Positions 35,959-45,070 of a stretch of 64,000 nucleotides of DNA are shown one piece after another. Location of the stretch: the NCBI GenBank assembly GCA_033852095.1, contig JAWSVD010000134.1, forward strand, positions 1 to 64,000, given 5' to 3'. The position numbers and the translations under genes are program-made. Positions within the stretch are counted from its first letter, which is position 1. The number at the start of each line of letters is the position of its first letter. Below the pieces are notes generated by a model, which saw only the letters and a program-made list of their open reading frames with translations, ran no database searches and was not told the origin of the DNA. The stretch comes from CALCKW01 sp033852095 (GTDB taxonomy: Bacteria > Pseudomonadota > Gammaproteobacteria > CALCKW01).

Positions 35959-36837
35959 CTACCCTTGGTCGTCTTGCTCGCTCTGCCTGCCGGCAATCAA
36001 ACCCTGATACAGCACTTTTTTATCGTGACCACTGAATTGCGCCACCACGGCCGCGGCGCGCTTGGGCGGCAGCTCTTTGGCCAGCGCCGCCAGCAGATCA
36101 GCCACTTCTATGTTGAGCACACCCTCGATCGGGGCTGCGGTCGCGCCCTGCACCACCAACACCACCTCCCCTCGGCGTTGATCAGCGTCTTCTGCGACCC
36201 AGGCGGCGAGCTCGCCCAAGGTCGCGCGCCGCACCGTTTCAAAGCGCTTGGTCAATTCGCGCGCCAGGGTCGCAGGCCGGTCTGCGCCCAAGCACAACAC
36301 CATGTCCGCCAGCGACGCTTCGATACGGTGCGGTGACTCATAGAAAACCAAGGTGTGCGGCCATTTTGCCACTTCTGTCAGCCGTTTTTGGCGCGGACCA
36401 CTGCGCGCCGACAAAAAACCCTCAAAGCAGAAATGATCCGTCGGCAGACCACTGACCGACAGCGCCGCCACCACCGCACACGCCCCCGGTACAGGCACCA
36501 CCGGCACATTCGCCTCGTGACAAGCAGCCACCACGCGATAACCTGGGTCACTGATCAGCGGCGTGCCGGCATCGCTGATCAACGCAATCGACTCCCCCGC
36601 CTGCAATCGCTTGACCACTTGGCCGGCTCGTTCGAGTTCATTGTGCTCATGTAATGATTGCACCGCCGGAGAACACCCGATCTCGCGAAACAGCGCCTGA
36701 CTGGTACGCGTGTCCTCCGCGTAGACCCCATCCACCTCACTCAGCAGCTGAGCAGCGCGCGCCGTGAGGTCAGAAAAATTGCCAATTGGCGTGGCAATGA
36801 CATAAAGCGAACCGGTGTTCGCGCTCAAGCGTTTCAT
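35959..36837 (-). CDS. rsmI: 16S rRNA 2'-O-ribose C1402 methyltransferase RsmI
   Basis: A 292-residue tetrapyrrole-methylase-fold enzyme. N-terminal LYVIATPIGNFSDLTARA, AEDTRTSQALF and the SAM-site ALISDAGTPLISDPGY are characteristic. It methylates the same nucleotide as RsmH. Divergent from lpoA with a 55-base gap that must hold both promoters. Confidence 0.94.
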   Translation of the reverse strand: MKRLSANTGSLYVIATPIGNFSDLTARAAQLLSEVDGVYAEDTRTSQALFREIGCSPAVQSLHEHNELERAGQVVKRLQAGESIALISDAGTPLISDPGYRVVAACHEANVPVVPVPGACAVVAALSVSGLPTDHFCFEGFLSARSGPRQKRLTEVAKWPHTLVFYESPHRIEASLADMVLCLGADRPATLARELTKRFETVRRATLGELAAWVAEDADQRRGEVVLVVQGATAAPIEGVLNIEVADLLAALAKELPPKRAAAVVAQFSGHDKKVLYQGLIAGRQSEQDDQG

Positions 36838-36892
36838 GCAGCGGGATAATCCTTGTAAACTTGTGTATTCGGACAGACATTAAAAGAAGAGC

Positions 36893-38923
36893 ATGAGCGC
36901 GATCAACATGGCAAGACCCCGCCCCTTTCGCCTGCTGATGACAGCAGCCCTTATCGCCAGCCTTGCCGCGTGCGCCACCGCACCTCGCCCGGACGCTGGC
37001 TCGACACCCGACCTGAGCACCACACTAGGCGTTGAAGCATACGCCCAACAGCTGCTGTCAGACGAGCAGTTTGCAGAAGCCGCAAAACAATACGCAAGAC
37101 TCGCTCAAATGGCGCCTGAGCCACTGGGCGCCCAGCACTATGCGCTCATCGAGGCCGAGATCCTCTTCGCCCACAAACTGGACGAGCAAGCTGCCAAACG
37201 CACCCAGCGACTGCCGGCCGAGATGCTGAACACCGAGCTGCAAACGCGCCGCCAACTGCTGCAATCAGCGAGCGATTTATTCCAGCAGCGCGCGGCAGAC
37301 GCGCTGCTCGCGCTGCCTGATCCGCGCCTGATAGCGGACAAAAGCCTGCTGACACGTTATCACGAATTGCGCTTTCGAGCGGGGGCGGCACTGGACGAGG
37401 GCGCCCCCATGTTCGACTCGCTGATCGCACTGGACGAGCTCGAAGGAGGCCTGCACCGCGAGCTCCGAAACAACCAGATCTGGCAACTGCTGACCACCCG
37501 CAGCGAACTGGCTCTGGAACAACTGGCGATCAACGCGCGCAGCCCCACCCATGCGGGCTGGCTCGCGCTGCTGCAATCCCTCAGAGCGCTACAAGCACAG
37601 GGCCTGGACTACCGCTCAACCGTCGCCACTTGGCAGGGGCAGTACAACGAACACCCAGCCCTCGCCATGCTCTTGAACACAGAGCAAGATATCGACAGCC
37701 TGCTGGCCAGCGGCACACCCAGCGGCCGCATTTCGCTGATGGGCACCGACGCCATAGCACTGCTGCTGCCCTTCAACGACCGCCTGGCGAAGTTTTCTAA
37801 TGCCATTCGCGACGGGCTGCTGGCCGCGCAGTACGAGAGCGGCAGCACCCGCGAAATCCGCATTTACAACATCGGCAGCAACCCCGCCGACGCACTGCCC
37901 ACCTACCAGCGTGCCGTGGCGGACGGCGCCCAGCTAGTGATCGGCCCGCTGCGGCGCAAAGCTCTCGAATCCCTGGTGCGCTACGGCGAGCTCAGCACCC
38001 CCGTGATCGCTCTGAACTACCTGCCACGTGGCGGCGCTGACAACCTGATCCAGTTCGGGCTCTCCCCCGAGGACGAGGCGCGTGATGCCGCCAACTACAT
38101 GGCGCAGGCCGGCTTGCGTACCGCGGCAATGATCCTGCCTGACACAGAAGCCGGCGCCCGCAGCGGTGAGGCCTTCAGACAACAACTCGAGCGCTGGGGC
38201 GGCGAAGTGGTGGCGAGCGAAACACTCGACGGCACCCGCAAAGACTACCGCAAGGAGCTCTCGGCCCTGCTGCTCATCAATGACAGCTTACAGCGCCGCC
38301 GTAACATCCAAGGCGCGCTCGATACCAGCCTGGTGTTCGAGACCCGCACACGCACCGATCTCGACGCCATCTTTGCCCCCGTGTCCCCCGCCATTGGGCG
38401 GGTGCTGAAACCGCAACTGGATTTCCACAGCGCACAGGACACCCCCCTACTCGCCAGCTCCTCCATCTACAGCGGCAGCCCGCAACCGGGCACAGACAAC
38501 GACTTGAATGGCACGTTATTCAACGACATCCCCTGGCTGCTCGAAGCCAGCAGCAGTCGCGAGGGCGGCCTGCGCAAAAGCGCCGCCAAACTAAAACTCA
38601 GCGAAGGGCCCTTGGCGCGCTTTTTTGCCCTCGGTATTGACGCCTACCGGGTAACCGAGCAACTGCCAAGTATGCTGCAAGACAACAACTACTTGGTGGA
38701 AGGCGCCACCGGCAAGCTGCTGCTGAGCCCCGAGCGACGGATCAGGCGCCACCTGGCCTGGGCCGAATTCACCGCCGGCAACCCCAAGTCAATCCCCTAC
38801 AACCCAGCGCCCGTGGAGCCACCGCCACCGACCAGCTCCCTGTTCGAACTCACCGAAACAGCGGACGACTCACCGGGAGAATTTGAGGGCGAGCTTGAGG
38901 GCAGCTATGCCGAAGACCTCTAA
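36893..38923 (+). CDS. lpoA: LpoA, outer-membrane lipoprotein activator of PBP1A
   Basis: A 676-residue lipoprotein (LppC family) with signal peptide and lipobox LAAC (Cys near residue 27), an N-terminal helical TPR-like domain (to about 260) and a C-terminal domain like periplasmic binding proteins (from about 280; IALLLPFNDRLAKFSNAIRDG). It activates the bifunctional peptidoglycan synthase PBP1A across the periplasm. The order rsmI / lpoA-yraN-diaA is conserved. The start ATG is preceded by AAGAAGAG. Confidence 0.9.
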   Translation: MSAINMARPRPFRLLMTAALIASLAACATAPRPDAGSTPDLSTTLGVEAYAQQLLSDEQFAEAAKQYARLAQMAPEPLGAQHYALIEAEILFAHKLDEQAAKRTQRLPAEMLNTELQTRRQLLQSASDLFQQRAADALLALPDPRLIADKSLLTRYHELRFRAGAALDEGAPMFDSLIALDELEGGLHRELRNNQIWQLLTTRSELALEQLAINARSPTHAGWLALLQSLRALQAQGLDYRSTVATWQGQYNEHPALAMLLNTEQDIDSLLASGTPSGRISLMGTDAIALLLPFNDRLAKFSNAIRDGLLAAQYESGSTREIRIYNIGSNPADALPTYQRAVADGAQLVIGPLRRKALESLVRYGELSTPVIALNYLPRGGADNLIQFGLSPEDEARDAANYMAQAGLRTAAMILPDTEAGARSGEAFRQQLERWGGEVVASETLDGTRKDYRKELSALLLINDSLQRRRNIQGALDTSLVFETRTRTDLDAIFAPVSPAIGRVLKPQLDFHSAQDTPLLASSSIYSGSPQPGTDNDLNGTLFNDIPWLLEASSSREGGLRKSAAKLKLSEGPLARFFALGIDAYRVTEQLPSMLQDNNYLVEGATGKLLLSPERRIRRHLAWAEFTAGNPKSIPYNPAPVEPPPPTSSLFELTETADDSPGEFEGELEGSYAEDL

Positions 38924-39272
38924 ACAACTGGACGGCCAGGCCGCCGAAGACGCCGCATTGGCCCTGCTGCTCAAGGCAGGCCTGCGCTTGTTGATGCGCA
39001 ACTACAGCTGCCGCTGGGGCGAAGTGGACCTGGTGATGAAAGACAAAAACTGCATTGTCTTTGTGGAGGTACGCTACCGGCGCAGCAGCAGCCACGGCGG
39101 CGCGGCGGCCAGCGTGGATAATCGCAAGCAAGCCAAGCTGCAAAAGACAGCCCAGCACTACTTGCAGCGCCACGCACCCTCCACGCGCCAAGCCGCCCGC
39201 ATTGATGTGATCGCGGTGCACCCGCAAGCCGACAGCCTGCACTGTGAGTGGATCCCCAACGCGGTGCAATGA
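38907..39272 (+). CDS. yraN: YraN / UPF0102 family nuclease-fold protein
   Basis: A 121-residue small protein with the restriction-endonuclease-like core of the UPF0102 family: QAAEDAALALL, RNYSCRWGEVDLVMKD and IVFVEVRYRR, where the E-D-ExR pattern resembles a nuclease active site. Cellular role not established. The ATG at 38907 lies inside the 3' end of lpoA (17-base overlap) and has GAGG upstream; the frame extending to 38883 is a shadow. Confidence 0.88.
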   Translation: MPKTSKQLDGQAAEDAALALLLKAGLRLLMRNYSCRWGEVDLVMKDKNCIVFVEVRYRRSSSHGGAAASVDNRKQAKLQKTAQHYLQRHAPSTRQAARIDVIAVHPQADSLHCEWIPNAVQ

Positions 39273-39471
39273 ATTAACGGCTACGCGCTAGCCACTCGAT
39301 CCGACCGACCCGAACTTGCGCAGCAGGCCTCAGTAGCGCATCGACAAGCACACCCCGCCACAGCTAGAAAGCAAAGCCTCAAAGCCGGTGGGATTTTCTA
39401 GGCCTTTAGATGCGCACCCGCTAAAAGAGCACCTATACTCGGTGATCCCCCGTTAAATCCGATGCAACAGC

Positions 39472-40029
39472 ATGGCCAGCCAGCAACTTTCACAGCGAAT
39501 CCAACTACTCCAGCGCGCAGAAGAGACCCTGTCTGCCACCCTGGAACTGGCGGCGGAGACACTGGTGCAAACCGTTATCAACGGCGGCAAAATCATGATC
39601 TGCGGGGACGAGGCCGGCTACACCATCGCGGCGGAATTCACCCACAAGCTGGTGCACACCTACCAAGTCGAACGCCCCCCTCTGCCCGCGTGCCTACTGA
39701 CCACGCAATTTGCAAGCGCGGACGATGCGCTCTATGAGCGGCAAGTGCAAGCTCTGGGGAAAGCTGAAGACACACTGGTGTGTATTTTGGGCGGTCAAGA
39801 TGCCCGCCTGCTGACGCGCGTGATCTACCAAGCGCACTCACTGCAGCTGCCGGTGTTGGTGATCGACAACCCGCTGGCACGGCCAGCCGCAGCCGAGCTG
39901 TGGGAAGAAGACGTGGAAATATGCACGCCCTGCGACAACCCAGCGCTGGTACACGAACTGCAAACAACGCTGGTGCACTGCCTCTGCGAATCCATCGACC
40001 TCGAGCTATTCGGCGGTCCCGGCAGCTAG
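39472..40029 (+). CDS. diaA: DiaA-like SIS-domain protein (GmhA family)
   Basis: A 185-residue single SIS-domain protein close to GmhA. In Escherichia, DiaA binds DnaA and promotes orderly initiation; its gene follows yraN, as here, which favours DiaA over the heptose isomerase GmhA. Phosphosugar-binding loops are visible (NGGKIMICGDEAGYTIAAEF; VCILGGQDARLLTRV). A TATACT lies at 39434-39439, about 33 bases before the start, a possible -10. The usual following BON-domain gene (dolP) is absent; a convergent terminator follows. Confidence 0.82.
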   Translation: MASQQLSQRIQLLQRAEETLSATLELAAETLVQTVINGGKIMICGDEAGYTIAAEFTHKLVHTYQVERPPLPACLLTTQFASADDALYERQVQALGKAEDTLVCILGGQDARLLTRVIYQAHSLQLPVLVIDNPLARPAAAELWEEDVEICTPCDNPALVHELQTTLVHCLCESIDLELFGGPGS

Positions 40030-40115
40030 GAGCTCGGAGCTCCGCCGCACAAGCGTGCGCAAGCAAGGCGCCCAGCCAACCCCTCTGAAGAACTTATTCG
40101 GGCTTTCTATCGGAC

Positions 40116-40144
40116 AAAAAAAAGAGGCTCAAGGCCTCTTTTTT
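40116..40144. terminator. Bidirectional intrinsic terminator between diaA and sspB
   Basis: A run of A, then AGAGGC (40123-40128), a TCAAG loop and GCCTCT (40134-40139) followed by T residues. The A and T flanks make it work for both converging genes; the sspB stop codon begins at its edge. Confidence 0.85.
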
Positions 40145-40585
40145 CTACTTCACTACCCGCAACGCAGGTCGCTTACCGCCACTGGGCGGCTTATCGTCCG
40201 GCCCCTTGTCGCTAGGCACACTGGGTGCAACCGCTGGATCCACACCCATGCCGGGCGTGTCATCGCTGAACATCATGCCCTGCCCGTTCTCTTTGGCGTA
40301 GACAGCGGAGACAGCGACAATAGGCGCTGTCACCCACATCGCCTGCCCACTGAAGCGCGCGCTGAAGGTGACTGACTCCGCCCCCAACTCCAAATCACGG
40401 GAAGCCCCTGGACCTATGTTGAGCACGATTCGACCGTCCTCCACATAGTCCAAAGGCACTTCTACCCCCTCTTGATTTGCATCGACAAGCAGGTAGGGCG
40501 TCAGGCCGTTGTCACAAATCCACTCGTACATCGCACGAATAAGATAAGGCCTACTGGAGGTCATCGCTTTGGGCAACTCAGCCAT
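40145..40585 (-). CDS. sspB: SspB, ClpXP specificity-enhancing factor
   Basis: A 146-residue adaptor that delivers ssrA-tagged proteins to ClpXP. The substrate-binding domain begins RPYLIRAMYEWICDNGLTPY, and after an acidic/Pro-rich flexible linker the C-terminal ClpX-binding tail reads RPALRVVK. The ATG at 40585 shares its A with the sspA stop (TGATG). Confidence 0.93.
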   Translation of the reverse strand: MAELPKAMTSSRPYLIRAMYEWICDNGLTPYLLVDANQEGVEVPLDYVEDGRIVLNIGPGASRDLELGAESVTFSARFSGQAMWVTAPIVAVSAVYAKENGQGMMFSDDTPGMGVDPAVAPSVPSDKGPDDKPPSGGKRPALRVVK

Positions 40586-41205
40586 CAGCGCATCTCGCGC
40601 TCGACTTCGGTCAAGCTCTCTACAAAGCCTGCTCGCTTGAACATCCGCTCCGCATAGTCTTGAATCGGCTTGGTTTCCTTGGGCAGATCCACACCGTACT
40701 TGGGCAAACGCCACAACAGCGGTGCGATGGTCGCGTCAACCAAAGAGAACTCATCCGACAGGAAAAAAGGCTTGAGCTCAAACACTTCAGCCGAGGCAAC
40801 CAAACGCTCGCGCATCAACTTTCGCGCCTCAGTGCGTTTTTTCTCGCTGCCGTTTTCCAAAGTGTGGGCCAGGGGATACCAGTCATTTTCAACGCGGTAG
40901 AGCGCCAAGCGCGTTCGCGCTCGGGAAACCGGGTCCACTGGCATCAATGGCGGATGAGGAAATCGCTCATCCAAGTATTCCGCTATCACTCGAGAGTCAT
41001 AGAGCACCAAATCACGGTCCACCAAGGTGGGTACCGTGTTGTAGGGATTCAGGTGCTGCAGATCTTCCGGCAGATAGTCTGGATCAACGTCTTCAACTTC
41101 AACAACGATGTCTTTTTCTGACAATACGACACGCACACGATGGCTGTGCATGTCACTAGGTACTGAAAACAGCGTCATTACCGATCGACGGGCAATGGCA
41201 GTCAC
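40585..41205 (-). CDS. sspA: Stringent starvation protein A, SspA
   Basis: A 206-residue glutathione-transferase-fold protein that associates with RNA polymerase under starvation. Thioredoxin-like N-terminus (SVMTLFSVPSDMHSHRVRVV) and the PYNTVPTLVDRDLVLYDSRV segment are typical. sspA-sspB downstream of petABC is the Pseudomonas order, and a terminator separates the two operons. Confidence 0.92.
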   Translation of the reverse strand: MTAIARRSVMTLFSVPSDMHSHRVRVVLSEKDIVVEVEDVDPDYLPEDLQHLNPYNTVPTLVDRDLVLYDSRVIAEYLDERFPHPPLMPVDPVSRARTRLALYRVENDWYPLAHTLENGSEKKRTEARKLMRERLVASAEVFELKPFFLSDEFSLVDATIAPLLWRLPKYGVDLPKETKPIQDYAERMFKRAGFVESLTEVEREMR

Positions 41206-41300
41206 ATATTACTCCAAGTTGGCCAGTGGAGACGCCAAACAGCGGTCCTACCGGCAAATGATACTCACAGGCTAATCCTGCATAAAACACTGATCTCACA

Positions 41301-41338
41301 AACAAAGAAGGACGAGCGTCCAGAGCAGACGCCCGTCC
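41301..41338 (-). terminator. Intrinsic terminator of petABC
   Basis: On the minus strand GGACGGGCGTC (41338-41328) pairs with GACGCTCGTCC (41320-41310) with one G-U pair and a seven-base loop, followed by the T-rich TTCTTTGTT. Confidence 0.8.
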
Positions 41339-41359
41339 CAGCCTGTTCACAAGAAATCT

Positions 41360-42127
41360 CTAGCGCACGTCGCGCCACCATTCTTTCTTCAGTACATAGG
41401 CACCTGCTGTAAAGACAAACAAGAACAGCATCACCCAAATACCCATGCTAATTCGCTGTGCCCGGCCAGGCTCAGCAGCATAATGGAGGAAATTTACCAG
41501 ATCTCGGACCACCTTGTCATACTCTCTAGCAGACAAAGACCCTTCCGTAACCTGCTCGAAGCCCTCAAAGACCTTGTGTTTTTCACCGTGGTCGCCTGTG
41601 GTCTCAGTGTACACCGCGCGCTGCAGACCCTGAAGCTCCCACATTACATTGGGCATACCCACGTCCGGATAAGCCAAATTATTGTGACCCGTGCCGGTTC
41701 GAGACTCGTCGATGTGAAAAGTCTTCAAGTAGGTGTATATCCAATCCACACCACGCGAGCGCGCGGTCAAGGACAGATCAGGCGGCACCACACCAAAAGC
41801 GCCCTTGGCGTAATCGGTCGCCATGGCACTGTCCATCATGTCCGTGACCTTGTGCCGCTTGCCGTCGACATTGCTGGTGAAAATAAGATTTTCTTCAACA
41901 ATATCAGCAGGCAAGCCCAAGTCATTCGCCATGCGGTTGTAGCGCAGATAACCCAAACTGTGGCAGCCCAAGCAGTAGTTCACGTAGGTTTGAGCCCCGC
42001 GCTGCAACGACGCCTTGTTGTTCGGCTGCAGATGCACCGACTCCATATGGCCACCGCCACCTGAGGCTTGCACCAACACAGGCAACAGACAGGCGACCGC
42101 GGCAACGATAATTTTACGTCCCAACAT
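41360..42127 (-). CDS. petC: Cytochrome c1 of the bc1 complex
   Basis: A 255-residue protein with a signal peptide (residues 1-21), a single haem c site CLGCH near residue 55, and a C-terminal membrane anchor (GIWVMLFLFVFTAGAYVL). It passes electrons from the Rieske protein to soluble cytochrome c in the periplasm. It overlaps petB by one base. Confidence 0.94.
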   Translation of the reverse strand: MLGRKIIVAAVACLLPVLVQASGGGGHMESVHLQPNNKASLQRGAQTYVNYCLGCHSLGYLRYNRMANDLGLPADIVEENLIFTSNVDGKRHKVTDMMDSAMATDYAKGAFGVVPPDLSLTARSRGVDWIYTYLKTFHIDESRTGTGHNNLAYPDVGMPNVMWELQGLQRAVYTETTGDHGEKHKVFEGFEQVTEGSLSAREYDKVVRDLVNFLHYAAEPGRAQRISMGIWVMLFLFVFTAGAYVLKKEWWRDVR

Positions 42128-43362
42128 CAGTGAGTCACCCTCTCTGGTACAGGCTTGGTGTTCTCATCGCCACTGATAACCCACAGCGCGACAAAATAAC
42201 CAAAATAAACAACCGTAAACAGGCGAGACAAAATAGTCCCCAGATCGGTCGGCGCTTGCAGACCGTAATAGCCCAACACAACAAAAGCGATCGCCAGCAG
42301 GATCAAATTGTATTTGAAGGCCGGTGAGCGATAACGGATGGACCGCACCTTGCCGCGATCGATCCACGGCAGGAAGAACAGCACCACAATTGCTCCCCCC
42401 ATCACCATGACGCCCGGAAAGGCCGAACCGAACATGGAGGGCGTGGCCCGCAACATGGCGTAAAAAGGCGTGAAGTACCACACCGGCGCAATGTGCTCAG
42501 GGGTCTTCAGCGGATCTGCGGGGATAAAGTTCGCGTGCTCAAGAAAATACCCCCCCATCTCCGGCGCGAAGAACACCACCGCAAAAAACACAATGAAGAA
42601 CACACCGGTACCGAAGGTGTCCTTGACGGTGTAATAGGGGTGAAAGGGTATGCCGTCCAAGGGTATGCCGTCGGCGCCCTTCTTTTTCTTGATGTCCACA
42701 CCGTCTGGGTTGTTAGAGCCCACGTGGTGCAGTGCCACGATGTGCAGGAACACCAGCGCCACCAAGATCAGCGGCACCGCGATCACGTGGAAGGCAAAGA
42801 AGCGGTTCAGGGTGATGTCCGAGACAATAAAGTCGCCGCGCACCCACTCGGTCAGCGCCGGGCCAATCCAGGGGATGGTGTTGAACAGCGAGAGAATAAC
42901 CTGCGCGCCCCAGTAAGACATCTGCCCCCAAGGCAGCAGATAGCCCATGAAGGCCTCGGCCATCAAGGCGACGTAGATCAACATGCCAAAGACCCAGATC
43001 AGCTCGCGGGGCTTTTGGTAGGAGCCGTACATCAATCCGCGGAACATGTGCAGGTAGACAACGATAAAGAAGAAGGACGCGCCGGTTGAATGCATGTAGC
43101 GAATCAACCAGCCGTAATCGACGTCCCGCATGATGTACTCGACCGAACTGAACGCCGCGGCGCCGTCGGGTTTGTAGTTCATGGTCAGGAAAATACCCGT
43201 CACCAGCTGCAAAATCAGCATCACAAAGGAGAGGACGCCGAAGTAATACCAGAAGTTAAAGTTCTTCGGTGCGTAGTATTTGGACATGTGATATTCGTAG
43301 GTTTCCGACAGAGGGAACCTGTCGTCTATCCACGTCATCAATGCATTTTTCTGCTCTGCCAT
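42127..43362 (-). CDS. petB: Cytochrome b of the bc1 complex
   Basis: A 411-residue cytochrome b with eight or so membrane segments, haem-ligand histidines in RYMHSTGASFFFIVVYLHMFRG-type and FFAFHVIAVPLI-type helices, and the quinol-site PEWW-like region here as APVWYFTPFYAML. It is the quinol-oxidising core. Middle gene of petA-petB-petC with TGATG overlaps on both sides. Confidence 0.94.
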   Translation of the reverse strand: MAEQKNALMTWIDDRFPLSETYEYHMSKYYAPKNFNFWYYFGVLSFVMLILQLVTGIFLTMNYKPDGAAAFSSVEYIMRDVDYGWLIRYMHSTGASFFFIVVYLHMFRGLMYGSYQKPRELIWVFGMLIYVALMAEAFMGYLLPWGQMSYWGAQVILSLFNTIPWIGPALTEWVRGDFIVSDITLNRFFAFHVIAVPLILVALVFLHIVALHHVGSNNPDGVDIKKKKGADGIPLDGIPFHPYYTVKDTFGTGVFFIVFFAVVFFAPEMGGYFLEHANFIPADPLKTPEHIAPVWYFTPFYAMLRATPSMFGSAFPGVMVMGGAIVVLFFLPWIDRGKVRSIRYRSPAFKYNLILLAIAFVVLGYYGLQAPTDLGTILSRLFTVVYFGYFVALWVISGDENTKPVPERVTH

Positions 43363-43985
43363 CAGGCGCTCTCCTGATCTTCGCCAATGACGATTTGAGT
43401 TTCAGTGAGGTATTTATACGGGGGCACTTCGAGATTTTTAGGCGCGGGCATACCTGTATACACACGGCCAGAAAAATCGAATTTCGAACCGTGGCAAGGA
43501 CAGAAAAACCCGCCGAACCAGGTCGCGCCTAAGTCGGGCGGCCCCACTTCAGGTCGGTAGGTGGGCGCGCAGCCAAGGTGCGTACAGACACCGAGCAGCA
43601 CCAACATATTGGGCCTGATCGCGCGCTCCGCACCCACGGCGTAGGCCGGTTGCTGCGGCATGCTCGACTCGGGATCAGCCAACAGCTCCTCCTCTTCAAC
43701 AGTGGCCAAACTGGCCAGCGCCTCATCGGTGCGGTTGACAATCCAGACAGGCTTGCCACGCCACTCAACAGTCATCATTTGTCCCGGTTCAAGCTTGCTG
43801 ATATCCACTTCGACCGGCGCACCAGCCGCTCGAGCTCGCGCGCTGGGCGCAAAGGATTTCAGCATAGGGACCGCCAACCCAACGACACCAGCCGCACCAA
43901 CCACACTCACAGAGGTGGTCAGAAATCGGCGGCGCTTAGGGTCCAAGTCGCTCAGGTCGAGCGAGCCTTGCTCAGCGTTTGCCAT
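43362..43985 (-). CDS. petA: Rieske iron-sulfur subunit of the bc1 complex
   Basis: A 207-residue protein with a Tat-like N-terminus (DPKRRRFLTTSVSVVGAAG), one membrane segment and the two Rieske cluster motifs CTHLGC and CPCHGS. The ATG at 43985 gives the normal MANAEQ start; the longer frame from 44087 is upstream noise. A perfect TTGACA on the minus strand (44127-44122) lies in the 206-base upstream gap, but no good -10 follows it. Confidence 0.95.
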   Translation of the reverse strand: MANAEQGSLDLSDLDPKRRRFLTTSVSVVGAAGVVGLAVPMLKSFAPSARARAAGAPVEVDISKLEPGQMMTVEWRGKPVWIVNRTDEALASLATVEEEELLADPESSMPQQPAYAVGAERAIRPNMLVLLGVCTHLGCAPTYRPEVGPPDLGATWFGGFFCPCHGSKFDFSGRVYTGMPAPKNLEVPPYKYLTETQIVIGEDQESA

Positions 43986-44191
43986 GCACAGGTTCTCCAA
44001 CAAAGGTAATTCGAAAAAGGTGTTCAAATCGAGTGTTAGGGCCCTGCACCTGATCTTTTTCGAGCAAGTGTCGACCGTGAATCCCACCCGAATCGACGGA
44101 CTAAAAAACGCACGTATAAGCTGTCAATTCTACCACAAACACATACTTCGCCTGTGCAAATCACAACCAAAGAAGCAACTTATTTCCGGAT

Positions 44192-44950
44192 CTAGACGGG
44201 ATTGTCAATGTCCACAAAACGGTACTGCAAAGAAAAGTGATCCGCCAAATACCGACCCAGGGCCTGAACGCCTCCACGCTCCGTGGCGTGATGGCCCGCC
44301 GCTAGGTAGGCGATGCCCGTCTCGCGCGCGGTGTGCGTGGTGCGCTCCGACACCTCCCCCGAGACAAATACCTGCGCCCCGGCCTCACGCGCTTGATCGA
44401 TGAAATCCTGCGCCCCGCCACTGCAGAGCGCCACACGCTGCACCGTTTGGCCGTGATCACCCAACAGCAAGGGCTCTCGGCTCAGCACCCGTGACACATC
44501 TTGGGCGAAGGCGGACAACAGCCTGGGCTCGGCCAACTCACCCAGCCAGAGCAGGCCGTCCGTGCCGCCCGCGCGCAATTGCCGCACATTTTGCAATGAA
44601 AAATCCCGTGCCAGGCACGCGTTATTGCCCAATGTCGGGTGCACATCCAGCGGCAGATGATAGGCGAACAAATTCATGTCGTTTTTCATCAAACGGCGGA
44701 TCCGACGGCCCTTCATGCCCACCAGCGGCTCCGGCTCCCCCTTCCAGAAATAGCCGTGGTGCACCAGCACCGCACAGGCGCCCCAGGCCTCCGCCTCGCG
44801 CAGCAAGGCCTCCGAGGCTGTCACCCCCACCATCAGTTTCTCGATGGACTCACGGCCTTCAACCTGCAGGCCATTGGGGCAGTAATCGGCCACAGCCGCC
44901 ACCGACAACAAAGACTGGCAATAATCAGAAAATGTCTCGCGATCAATCAT
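44192..44950 (-). CDS. Nif3-like dinuclear metal-centre protein (YbgI family)
   Basis: A 252-residue protein of the NIF3/YbgI family: CPNGLQVEG at the N-terminus, metal-ligand motifs VHHGYFWKGE and YHLPLDVHP, and the C-terminal SGEVSERTTHTARE with AAGHHATERGGV. A GTP cyclohydrolase-like fold; biological substrate not settled. The ATG at 44950 is preferred to a TTG six bases upstream. It diverges from the degS-like gene. Confidence 0.9.
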   Translation of the reverse strand: MIDRETFSDYCQSLLSVAAVADYCPNGLQVEGRESIEKLMVGVTASEALLREAEAWGACAVLVHHGYFWKGEPEPLVGMKGRRIRRLMKNDMNLFAYHLPLDVHPTLGNNACLARDFSLQNVRQLRAGGTDGLLWLGELAEPRLLSAFAQDVSRVLSREPLLLGDHGQTVQRVALCSGGAQDFIDQAREAGAQVFVSGEVSERTTHTARETGIAYLAAGHHATERGGVQALGRYLADHFSLQYRFVDIDNPV

Positions 44951-45070
44951 GTTCAATGCACAAATAATAGAAATCCCAGTGTTATCATAGACCAGCGACT
45001 GAGGGGCAATTCAGCGCTGCTTTTTTGATTACCCACCACCACCCAACGCACCGCAAGGACCACGCCTAGC